Source of the DNA: Gavia stellata
Taxonomy: Eukaryota; Chordata; Aves; Gaviiformes; Gaviidae
DNA: 64,000 nt
Assembly (NCBI RefSeq): GCF_030936135.1
Contig: NC_082603.1
Location: 32,365,236-32,429,235, forward strand
Direction of reading: 5' to 3'
Part shown: one piece after another, positions 49,401 through 59,166 of the stretch
Layout of the letters: each line of letters starts with the position of its first letter
Position numbering within the stretch: the stretch's first letter is position 1
The notes under the pieces: model-generated
Database searches by the model: none
What the model was told of the DNA's origin: nothing
Seen by the model: the letters and a program-made list of their open reading frames with translations, nothing else
Made by a program: the position numbers and the translations under genes

Positions 49401-50509
49401 CACCTAGTGTTTCTATTTTTGAACACAGACTTTTCTTCTTCAACTAGAGAATACTATTTAAATACTCCATTTAAAAACATGTCTTTTAGTAATTTTTCAC
49501 ACCAATTTATAGATGTTGAGAAAGGATTACTCTTTAATAACTTAGCTGTTATTTTTCCACTTAAAAATAATGAACGAGTTAGTAACATTTTATTCAGTGA
49601 CTCTTCTATACCGATGATAATGTTTCTGAATAGTAAGACAATAATAGGTACAATGGAACATAAGAGTTTTGAAAATTGATTTGTGTTTAGAGAGATTAGA
49701 TATTACCAGAATTAGTTTCTCTGTGCAAGCCTACGTACCAGTACCCTGGCACAGAATCAATCTAAAGCGATTACTTCTCTTTGGAAATTAAGTTTGTGAG
49801 CTGAAAAAACCACACTCATGACCCTACTCATGGAGTAATCCCAGACTGTGGTGAATACTGGAGTATTTGGTGCACAATAGTAAATAAGCGCAAGGATATT
49901 CTCAGGATCAGAATCTACAAACCAAAGGGTCTTGCTGGGACACAAAACCACCCGCCAAACCGGTGCCTTAGTCAAATGAAGTCACAACATCGCCCTGCCT
50001 TTTCAATGCACCTATGGAAACAGGATTTGAAAGTGAGAATGTGGATTTGTTTGTGACAAATACGTCTCTGTCATAGTTCATATCCCAGTACTGAATTTTT
50101 TGTTACGGGCACCAGCTGAAATTGTATCTGAGAAATTTAATACATGTGAACTTGTAAAGCCGGGAGCTGCTACCATGACAGTGCCAACAGTTCCATGATG
50201 TCGATTAATGTCAGCTAGCTAATACTGGAATTGCCAAAGCCCGCTTTCACTTGTGACCTTGTTCACTGAAAAAAAGATAAGAGTACTAAAATAGAAGTGC
50301 AGATATCTGTGAGAAAGTAATCAAAAAGCCAAAAATAGAAAAGCATAGACATGAGATTGACAAATGCTAGACACGCAACCGAGGCAGCAAGAGAGCATGC
50401 TAGGAGAGAAGGTTGCAGTGACAAAGTGAAGTCTTGTTGAGGAAAAACGATGTTGTAGAGGTGTAAATATTTTATCCTGCTCGAGTCACTGTTCATAATA
50501 GTTCCCAAT

Positions 50510-50548
50510 CCTGAGATATTTTCCTGAGATGTTTTCCTGAGATAATTG
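50510..50548. repeat. 13-bp tandem repeat, three copies
   Basis: Units CCTGAGATATTTT, CCTGAGATGTTTT and CCTGAGATAATTG stand head to tail. A small local duplication with no other known significance. Confidence 0.85.
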
Positions 50549-50765
50549 AGGTAGATCATTCCTTAAAGATGTTCATCGTTTATTCTCCTGCCGTATGAAG
50601 CCAAAAGGTACCAATTACAAAGATCTGGTCACAATCTTTTTTATACATGTGGGTAGTTATTTTTCCAGCTCTGACCTGCTTTGTTTCCAGTATAAATTTT
50701 TATGGAATGTAATGAGGTATGATGACTTTTGACTCTGTGGCATTATTTCCACCTTTTCTCTAACC

Positions 50766-50782
50766 TCCCCCCCCCACCCCCG
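50766..50782. repeat. C-rich run
   Basis: A run of nine C, then A and five C on the + strand gives G runs on the - strand. This is low-complexity sequence with limited quadruplex potential. Confidence 0.8.
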
Positions 50783-53164
50783 CCATGGGAATTACATTAT
50801 ACTAAAGCAGAGATAATCCGTCATTCTCTGCACTCCTCTTTTCCAGTTCTTTAAGGAGTGGCCAGGTAAGGTAGTCCTCATACAGTCTATCTTGTCTTTT
50901 TCAATGTGACCCTGCAAATTGAATTTCCTTTCCCCGGGAGAATTTAGAGACAGTGCACTGGTCAGAGACACTCACATATATGATTTAAAAAGAAGCCACA
51001 TTTCTGCAGAGCCTCTGGCTCTGAAGAGTACCGAGGCAAGTAACTTAACAGTTGCTTCAAATCAAGTCCAAGCAGCCTCTCTGTCCATTCGGCTCCTTTC
51101 CCCTTCTCTTCTTTCGCCAATAAAAGATAAAAAACTGTCTAGGTTTTGTTTATGTGTCTTACGCATGAGATAGATTAATAATAGATTCCTACTTTGCAAT
51201 TTAATATTCGCTGTAATAAAATGTGATCTGCATAGCTCATGTTAACAATATTGTTAAAGCAACATCTGTTTCAGTTTATCAATGACTACTTCACTGACAT
51301 ATGATAAACCTTAATATTTTTATAAGTACTTGCTATTTTTTTCTGAAACTACTATAATAAACTAAATATACTAAAATAATAACACAATAATTGTGTTGTT
51401 ATTGTTATTCCATGTAACAGGTGTAGATGCATTTGTACTCTATATACACACTCACTGTATCACATGGGCTAAAATAACTATACCTGAAATTTTGTAACCA
51501 GGGACTTCAGAATTACTCCAGTCAAAAGAAAATTAACTGTAAGACAGACTAGAAATGCCAGTCCAAGCCTTCATGGTTTTAATGCAATGACTATTTCTTA
51601 CCACCATTAAGTCTGTGGAGATCAAAGAAAATGTTCATTGAGTTAAGATGTGCTAAGAAAAGTGTAAAGAAGAGCATAAATGGCTCAGGAATTCCAGGAA
51701 TCCCACTGGCTTAAACAGTCTTTTATTAAAAGCAAGTGTTCTCATAGTTGAATGACTTCCAAGAAGGGCCTCAAGTGATTCCATCAAATGTGAAAATACT
51801 TGAAAGATGCTTATTCCATGTGAAAATATTTCCACCTTTCAGAAAAGCCTGAATACAAGACTCCTTCAATGAATATACTCTTGTACAAGGTATTAATTTT
51901 CAGAATTAATATACAAAATATGCAGAATTCCTACTATTTTTGATAGCAAATAGATTATAATGACTTTCATCTCCTATAACAGCCAGACAAAATATTTCAG
52001 AGTATTTTACAAAATAGATATTTCAGCTATATAGTGAAAAATTTTACATTCATCATCATGACATTGCTCCCATTTCCCTCAGGGCATAACTGACCTGGAA
52101 AGTATCACAGAGCATCTCAGAGAAAAAGCAATGGGATCTCCTTCAAACACATCACAGCACAGTTAGTCAGTCCTGTTGGCTAACTGGGCAGTATAGACAT
52201 CCCTATATACCCTATATCTTCCTACTTTCTTCTTACCTAAACCACCAATAACAGTACCTCCTGCCCTCACCAAAAATCATACAAGTGCATGGACCAGAAA
52301 CACTGTGAAATGGTCAGCTATGCCAGTAGTATTTCAGCCACCAGGACTGTCTCTTTTTATGGTTCCTGGTTTTATCCTTTCATGTCCCCAAGCTGTTTTT
52401 CTCAGATAGAAGTAACGAGGTAAGCCAGTACCATGTGCCCAAAGAGCTCCTTTTCAGATCATGGTAACATTTTCTCTGCACCTCAACCACTGCCTGCTCT
52501 GGGAGTTACTACTCTTGTAAAATGCAATTCATGGCAAGATTGGAAAGCAATCATGAAATAAGCCGTTTCCCCACCCCGCCCCGTTCTTACACCCCAACGG
52601 AGTAAGCAATGAATTGGTATGACTCTTAGAGCTGACACAAGTCTGTTGGGTAACTTTCTAAGGAGCCATCAGGCCCTGGGGGTACAGCAGTAATCACAAG
52701 ACTGTGAGTGCTGACTGCCAGTGACCTGCAGTTTTTGGAAGCCTGGTCCGTCTCTTATGCAATCAGGAAACACAAACTTGCATGAGACCAGCAAGGTACT
52801 GATAATCTTCAGCCAGTCAAATAACTTGGGTTCACGTTAGAATCATGATTTGTTTTTTATTTCATAGTTTAGGATTTTTAGGTGTTTAATTATGCTTAAT
52901 AATCTTTATTTGATTGTAAGAACTTCCAAATTGGCCACATTTGGGGAACAGACAGATAGCCAATGCCTTTTTCATGAAAATACAGTAACTTCCAACATAG
53001 ACAGAGCTTGATTCAAAAGGAAGCGGGAGTGTATATGCCAGGAAGATGTAACAGATTATGACAGGACGTGAAGGGACGTGAGGCCCTGGGAATACAGCAG
53101 GTATCAAATCAGTTTGTATCGTGTAATAATTAACTGCACATATTTTGGCAATTGGTTAGTTTCT

Positions 53165-53265
53165 AGTTTCTGCATCTGAAAAATTCAATATGCCTCAGCC
53201 CCACAGAGCATCGTGAGGCTTATTTGATGCTTCTAAAGCTTTCGTAAGATGCTTGGGAAATGCAG
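53165..53265 (+). repeat. MIR-like fragment
   Basis: TTTCTGCATCTGAAAAATTC, ATGCCTCAGCCCCACAGAGC and TCTAAAGCTTTCGTAAGATGC follow the MIR 3' half ('...cctacctcatagggttgttgtgagg...taaagcgctttg'). Diverged. Confidence 0.55.
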
Positions 53266-54479
53266 ACTTTCGTAAATCATATCAGCCAAGCTACTAAAAA
53301 AAAGCTGAGGATCATTTTTCATCTCATGTATTCTAATGGCGAGAAATGTGCAAGTTACATAACTAACCACCAAGTGTCACTGTTTGATATTTTTACATTC
53401 TGACGTCTTTGTTCCCAAGTGCTTAGAAAATCCCTTTTAGATGCAGTCCTGTAAATGAGGATTTTCCAACAAGGATATTTTTAAACTACAGGAGACGTGC
53501 GTATCTACCACACAAGGTACGGGAAAACTCAAGGGTCTGGATAGGTGGCTTTCTTGAGCAAGCCACCAAGTAATGTCTGAACTAAATATTGTTCATATTA
53601 CTGGATATAATAATGTAAGACCCGTTGAAAATAAAACATAAACTTAGGAATCAGATTTTATTTTTAAGTCTAGCAATTTCAATTACTGCAGCAAATGCCA
53701 TTCTTTTTTGTTAAGAAAGGTAGACAACCCTTACTGGGAGATTGTCAGATGCTTTGTCAAGAAGGCAAAGGATGCACTGTCAAAAAGAGTGAACACATTT
53801 TAAGTAAGTTCCTGTTGTGAGAATTAATTTAACCTGACTTTAAAATGTAGTAACAGCAGACATTAGACATCAGGAGATCGAACTGCAGTCCTGGCGTGAC
53901 GTGCCAAGCTAGTCTTCCCTCCTTCTAGAATACTAATACAGGTCATAATCTTTGACTGGCACAAAACCAGAATTGGCTGACAGACATTCATGTCAGCTGC
54001 AGGTCATCAAGAAATTTCCAACCAGGCTTAAAAAATGAAAAATAAAAACAAACTACCTTACTTTACATAACTTACATAGCTTTCCTTTGTTACTACTTCT
54101 TCTGCCCCTCAGCTGAACTCTAAGCACAGCCTGCCAGTGCTGTGGTGTTCCTGATGTGTCCCTGTGTAGCTGCAATTGGAAAGATGTAAAATAGCTGCAC
54201 AGATCTCCACATACATTTCTATTGTAGTTCTCTGTAGAATCTGGTATGCTCTAAGTGTAACGTTCCTTAGAAAGATCCTTGCTGCGTGCTAATACTGGTT
54301 TATCTGGGTGAGTACTCAATCATTCGGAGTCAGCTGTTTGACTGGCTGGTCCATGAATGCAACAGCCAGGAGTCCATGGGTGAGCCAATGTCTTCTGACA
54401 TAATCCCAGACTACCAAACCCATACAGCCTGCCTTTTATTTCAAATGAGTGCCTCTCCCAGACCTCAGCCAAGCTCCCT

Positions 54480-55110
54480 GCACTATCGACAGTCTGTAAC
54501 ACCTTTCCAGCATAGCCATCCCTTATGAATAATAATTTCTAGATGGTTTTGAATGAGGAGCAACACTGAAACGGGCATTAGCTCTCTGGTGGAAAACTGT
54601 TCTCTGCAGTAGTTTCGCATGTACGGAAGACGACCCTGCTGAAACAGAGTATGTTGTCAGGGCCCTGAGTGCATGAATAGACCTTAATGGCCTCACTTGG
54701 TGCCTCCATCCACACCCTCTGCCCATAGGCCACTCTATTTAAGCTCAGCCCTAGGCCTTCAGCTGAGTCACAGTCGTGCCTGTGCCTGGCCATGGACTCC
54801 ACTGAGCTGGACTGTGACCTGTGGACTGAATTCCCAGCTTGACCTCAGAACCACCTGATGATCATGGCACTGTGCCTGACCCTGACAAGCGGTTTGCCTT
54901 CCGGACTTTAGCTTGTACTTGCCTCATCACCATGAACTTGCCTGACCATCTGAACTCACGGTTGAACATCCCTGGACTTGCCCTGCTCACCTTGCTCGCA
55001 TACTGTGGGATGGGGCCCTGGTTGGTGAAGCCTCTGCCTTGCTGGCTGTGTTCTCGCTTTTAGCTCCATGTTCCCTGGAAAGCAGCTGGCTTTTGTTGCT
55101 CCCTGGCTTA
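54480..55110. repeat. Possible LTR-like or unclassified interspersed repeat
   Basis: A 600-bp stretch of distinct, more GC-rich composition than its surroundings. It has a TATA-like CTCTATTTAAGCTCAGCC at 54733-54750 followed by a downstream region dense in variants of TGACCTG/TGCCTGACC/TTGCCTGACC. That layout resembles a retroviral U3-R-U5, but I could not define terminal TG...CA ends, a target-site duplication or internal viral sequence. No family was recognised. Confidence 0.25.
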
Positions 55111-56452
55111 TGCAGCATAAACTCAGGAAAAAAGCAGTTGCCTATAGAAACTGTATAAAGAAAACAAATATGTGAGAGGTTGAATCTGCAGAGAAAGTGC
55201 ATGCAAAATCAAGAAGTTGGAATGCAGAATTTATGTTTCTGTGAAATGGGTCGGAGGAAACTGGGTAAAGGTTGGTAGGAAGTGACAGATGCTAGGAGGT
55301 GATACTTTCTGAGAAGCAAAAGGACATAAAATTATAGAAAGGAGAAACAGTAAGGAAATGAAGAGGGGGGAAAAATTAACAAAAGATAATAGAAATTATA
55401 GAAGAGCAAAATTATTTAAAAACTACAATGAGCATACTCAACAGTACAAATCCTAGCACAGAACTCCGTGGGATTTTACTGTAAAAACCTTTTATTCTTT
55501 ATTCTATTTTTAATAAGGATTTCTGATAATCTTCCATGGCAACCAAATCTCTTTAAGAACCTTTGGTGAAGGAAACAGTCAAAGGCTTTCCAGAAATCCA
55601 AGTCCACCCTCGAGCCTTTATCAATTCTGGATAGCACCATAGGGGGAAATAGTCATGTAAATACTGTCCACCACAATTTTAATCTCTGTGAGTTAAAGTA
55701 GAATCAGTAACAGAAAATTAAAGCATGTATCTTAAAGTAGAATAGCTAAAAAAGAAGAGCATACGACGCCTGTAACAGCAGTTATTCAAATTGTTTAGTC
55801 CTAGGCTGACCTACATACTGGTGTGTTTAATGCTGTCCTGCACATTCCAGTAACAACAGGCAATGTTAGAATCTTCATAAAACAGAATAAGCTAACAAAA
55901 ATAACGGTTCAAATAAATTAGTAAAAGAGGCTGTGGGAGAGAAAAATTACTGAAGTTCTTGTGCTGAAACAGCAGGACGGAGTAATCACACCTTTTTAGG
56001 GGAAGGTACTTAAGACTTTTCTCTGGAGTGTTCTGAGGTAGGGTATTATAGATAACATGATCCTGAACGAGGCATACGCTAGATCTGATCAAGTAAGCTA
56101 AGTTTTTCCTATGAAACAAATATAGTAGAGGAAAACAAGTGAAAGAATTTTGGTGTGTTTCTTTCTGAAACAAAAAGAAAGATCAAACAAAAAGTACTCC
56201 TACATTTTAGACATCATGTAGTGAAATACGTAAGATGAAAAGAACGTGCTCTCTGCCTGTCTGGTGGTGTTTGCCGTCCTGTGCAGGCAGCCATTCAAGG
56301 GCCACCTGCGGAGACCTGGCAGCGTGCCCTGCGCAGAGCTCTCAGGCCTCCTTCAACCCCTCGCTGACTGCGTGAAGACTGCCACCCGTGAGACACTGGA
56401 GTCAGGTGGGGTTTGGGTAGTACTAACAGCAGCCTCGGAGGCTGAGGAGAGT

Positions 56453-56470
56453 TAAAAAAAAAAAAAAAAA
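56453..56470. repeat. A18 run ending a GC-rich segment
   Basis: A run of 18 A follows about 200 bp of GC-rich sequence (56246-56452) within AT-rich DNA. This could be the tail of a small retrosequence, but no AATAAA or clear flanking target duplication was seen. Confidence 0.8.
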
Positions 56471-56728
56471 GACCACTTCAATTAAAAAGAGGTAAAACTG
56501 CCATAGGCTTTCTCAGTCCCACCTGCGCTGTTGGACAGGGGCATGTTGCCACACCTCCTGGGGAAGGGTTAAAACAGTTGCTCATCGGCCTCGTGCTTAA
56601 GCACTTTCCATCCTTCGCCTCCCCAAAAGAAGGAATTTGTATTTTTGCCTCATGTAACAGTGGTGTTTTTAAGCAATTCTGTATCGTGCTCTGAAAACAG
56701 CATTTGTGGCTGGTACAGGTACGCTGAC

Positions 56729-56875
56729 CTACCTACACCCCAGGAATAAACCATGCCAGCAGCGCTTCACCCCGTGACCTCCACAGCCCGTCCGTCCCCG
56801 GCCTGCAGCAGCCGTGACCGCCAAACGGCAGCCGCGGCCTGAGCCGCCAGGGCGGGAAGCGGTAGCGGCCGCCAT
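56729..56875 (-). other. Candidate divergent first exon / small ORF in the HOOK1 CpG island
   Basis: A - strand ATG at 56875 lies in the context AACATGGCGGCC, which doubles as a YY1 site, a common arrangement at true start codons. The frame reads MAAATASRPGGSGRGCRLAV and on for 48 codons to a TAG. A possible splice donor (TAG|GTAGGT) overlaps the end of the frame. It could be exon 1 of the RNF170-like gene, another divergent transcript, or chance in GC-rich DNA. It has no similarity to the RNF170 N-terminus that I can see. Confidence 0.2.
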
Positions 56876-56880
56876 GTTGG
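56866..56880 (-). promoter_or_regulatory. YY1-type site
   Basis: On the - strand the sequence reads CCAACATGGCGGCCGC, matching the YY1 consensus CAANATGGCGGC. Such sites in CpG islands usually lie close to transcription starts. Confidence 0.5.
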
Positions 56881-57088
56881 GACGGAGCGGCACCTCCTGT
56901 GGGGAGTCCCCGGCCGCGGAGGGAAGGTAGGGGCTGCACCCGGTGACTCCCCGGCCCACGCTTCACCCCACGGGTAGGTGACGCGCTCCCGCCTGGCCCA
57001 CACACCCCGCTCCGGGATCCGCACGGAGCGGCGGCTGCCGCGTGGGCCGCTGAGGGGGGACTCCCCACCCCCCCGAGTGTCCCCCGTG

Positions 57089-57126
57089 ATTGGCGCGAAC
57101 AGGTACGCCTCCTCCCCCGTGATTGG
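57089..57126. promoter_or_regulatory. HOOK1: Paired inverted CCAAT boxes (NF-Y type)
   Basis: Two ATTGG words at 57089-57093 and 57122-57126 each sit inside a repeated CCCCCGTGATTGG context, 33 bp apart, close to three helical turns. Paired CCAAT boxes at about this spacing are typical of NF-Y-driven TATA-less promoters. They lie 218-255 bp upstream of the HOOK1 ATG. Confidence 0.55.
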
Positions 57127-57171
57127 TCACACCCGCTGCCACTCCCGGCGTTTGAAGGCATGGGCGGGCGC

Positions 57172-57244
57172 TGACGTGTACGTCCTGACAACACCCCCGC
57201 CCCCCCGCGCGGAGGTGGGCGCCGTGGGCCATTCTGTCACGTCA
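57172..57244. promoter_or_regulatory. HOOK1: CRE/ATF-like sites in the HOOK1 promoter
   Basis: TGACGTGTACGTC at 57172-57184 contains two opposed GACGT half-sites, and TCACGTCA at 57237-57244 is a variant CRE. A GC-box-like C-rich block lies between them. A TTTGAA word (CHR-like) is at 57151-57156. Motif-level evidence only. Confidence 0.35.
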
Positions 57245-57261
57245 GCTGCGCGTTGTTGCGG

Positions 57262-57295
57262 GCGTAAGCGCGCTCGGTGCACCGGGCGCTTACGC
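57262..57295. repeat. HOOK1: Inverted repeat (hairpin-capable) before the HOOK1 start
   Basis: GCGTAAGCGC (57262-57271) and its exact reverse complement GCGCTTACGC (57286-57295) flank a 14-bp loop. The loop region itself contains the palindrome CGGTGCACCG. It lies 49 bp before the ATG, either in the promoter or in the 5' UTR. Confidence 0.85.
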
Positions 57296-57343
57296 ATCTG
57301 CCCTCAGCGGGGGCGGCCGGCGCGGGGGGAAGAGGCCGCCACC

Positions 57344-57394
57344 ATGGAGGCGAAGCCGGCGGACCTCCTGCTCTGTGACAGCCTCATCCTCTGG
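57344..57394 (+). CDS. HOOK1: HOOK1, first coding exon
   Basis: The exon encodes MEAKPADLLLCDSLILW and then meets a perfect donor (GTGAGT at 57395). HOOK proteins are cytosolic adaptors that link cargo to dynein/dynactin through an N-terminal Hook domain, a long coiled coil and a cargo-binding C-terminus. Here only the first 17 residues are present. The LCDSLxxW motif is the start of the HOOK1 Hook domain, and the vertebrate HOOK1 first coding exon also ends in phase 0 right after this tryptophan. The start codon lies in a near-perfect Kozak context (GCCGCCACCATGG). Supporting evidence is position: HOOK1 directly follows FGGY on the same strand in other vertebrates. The second exon (expected to begin LQTF) was searched for and is not in the remaining 6.6 kb. 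Confidence 0.88.
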
Positions 57395-58645
57395 GTGAGT
57401 GGCGCTGGGGAGGGCGCGTCCCTCCTACCTGCGCTCCGGGCGGCGCTGCCGCTCTGCCCCCGAGGGGCCTCCGGAGGAGGCGGCGGCGGCGGCGGGCGCG
57501 GGGGGGCGGCTTTTCCCCTCAGAGCCGCGGAGCGCGGCGGCCGGGGGCGGCCGGGAGCGGTACGAGGGCACCTGTTGGGCCCGCGCCGTTGCCGTGGTGA
57601 CGGGGGCGAGGGCCGCAGGCTGGGGGAGGCGGGCGGCGCTCGGCGGCCGTCAGCTCTGCGGCGGCGGGACGGGGCCTACCGGGGCGGGTGGGCGCCCTCC
57701 CCGCCCGGGGGTGAGCAGGCCGCTCGTTGGAGCTGCTGTCAGGCGCGCTGAGGGGCGGGAGAGCCGCCCAAGCGGCGAGTGAGCAGAAGCTGGAGGCGGT
57801 TTGGATGCAAGCGTGGCTGCAGTAGTGGGGCCTGCGAGAGAAACGAGTTTTTTTACAACCGGTGAAATGTTCTTGCAAACACCCTTGAAGTGTAGATGTG
57901 GTTGTTTGAATATCCTATAGGCCCAAGTAGTGGTTCTCCAGCAGTGGCTTCAGTGATGGAGACTGCTCAGTAATTAACAATAATAACAAATATATGCAAT
58001 TAATTTGAATTGAGTTGACAGGAGCGGAAACCTCAGAACATTTCATGCCAGCTTTCAGTTGGTTAAAGCATTAGTCAGGCATAGCACAGCTAAATGTGTG
58101 GTGTTGCCTGTGCAAGAAGCACGTATTTGTTTAGTTCATCAATCAAGCTTGCTTTTTTTTTTATACCTTGGTCTTTCCAAGTTTCTTCTGCTTCCTTGTC
58201 TGTAAATCTGGTCTTGCAGATGCAATATTTTTGGTGAGAGTGAGCTCTACTAAATACAACCTTTGCATGAAATCTTGGCAGGGAAGGCCACAATTACCGG
58301 GCATGAAGGGTTCCTCTAGAAATATCAGGTGTTTTGACTTTGTGAAGTGTAAATCGGGGAAAGAAGGGAGTGTTTTGGAAGCATTGTGGAGATCCAGGAA
58401 GGAGACTGGCAGAAGTGATAGCAACAGCTACCAGAGTAGGTGTTCATTTTACTTTCTACATGACAGTACAGGAGTTTTAATGAATTAAAGTCTGTAATAA
58501 ATCACTGAAAACCGATTTTCTTCTTTCTTTTCCTCCCTTCATTTTCCTTTTGGTGACCTTGTATGCTCCCAATGTTCTGTTGGTCTTCAGAATTTCAGTT
58601 GTCTTATGCTCATGTCTCTGTAGTTGGATATCTATGCATACTTTT

Positions 58646-59166
58646 CTTACCTATCTATCTTTTTTTCTTACCTATCTATCTTTTTTTCTTACCTATCTAT
58701 CTTTTTTTCTTACCTATCTATCTTTTTTTCTTACCTATCTATCTTTTTTTCTTACCTATCTATCTTTTTTTCTTACCTATCTATCTTTTTTTCTTACCTA
58801 TCTATCTTTTTTTCTTACCTATCTATCTTTTTTTCTTACCTATCTATCTTTTTTTCTTACCTATCTATCTTTTTTTCTTACCTATCTATCTTTTTTTCTT
58901 ACCTATCTATCTTTTTTTCTTACCTATCTATCTTTTTTTCTTACCTATCTATCTTTTTTTCTTACCTATCTATCTTTTTTTCTTACCTATCTATCTTTTT
59001 TTCTTACCTATCTATCTTTTTTTCTTACCTATCTATCTTTTTTTCTTACCTATCTATCTTTTTTTCTTACCTATCTATCTTTTTTTCTTACCTATCTATC
59101 TTTTTTTCTTACCTATCTATCTTTTTTTCTTACCTATCTATCTTTTTTTCTTACCTATCTATCTAT
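58646..59166. repeat. 21-bp minisatellite, 25 copies
   Basis: The unit CTTACCTATCTATCTTTTTT plus one T (21 bp) recurs in exact register from 58646 to the last unit start at 59150, so there are 25 starts spaced exactly 21 bp. I see no mismatch between units by eye. The last unit breaks after CTATCTATC and continues into TATGCATACTTTTCTT, which also precedes the first unit, so near-identical flanks bracket the array. The + strand of the array contains no G. The period is a multiple of three, so three overlapping open frames of just over 200 codons arise. These are artefacts, not genes. Confidence 0.97.

Larger units (their letters stand above)
40014..56760. other. Long interval between the RNF170-like RING exon and the HOOK1 CpG island
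   Basis: About 16.7 kb. It should contain the 5' exons of the RNF170-like gene (- strand), but I could not identify one by similarity. The plausible donor sites I read (for example near 43852, 45183 and 46236) are not preceded by RNF170-like sequence. Recognised contents are MIR-like fragments, a possible LTR-like or unclassified repeat near 54480-55110, short tandem repeats and two enhancer-like blocks. The remaining sequence is unique and AT-rich. Confidence 0.55.
56760..57790. promoter_or_regulatory. HOOK1: CpG-island promoter of HOOK1, possibly bidirectional
   Basis: About 1 kb of GC- and CpG-rich DNA surrounds the HOOK1 start codon. It contains a YY1-type site, two CCAAT boxes 33 bp apart, CRE-like sites, GC boxes and a hairpin-capable inverted repeat, and it has no TATA box, as is usual for housekeeping promoters. 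Its left half extends 580 bp upstream of the HOOK1 ATG and carries a - strand ATG in a good context (56875). A divergent transcript, perhaps the start of the RNF170-like gene, is therefore possible but unproven. Confidence 0.85.

Noticed and set aside
56978-57878. Long open frames (up to 257 codons) across the HOOK1 island
   Set aside because: These are composition artefacts. The 257-codon frame contains the real HOOK1 start in phase but reads through the GTGAGT donor at 57395 into the intron.
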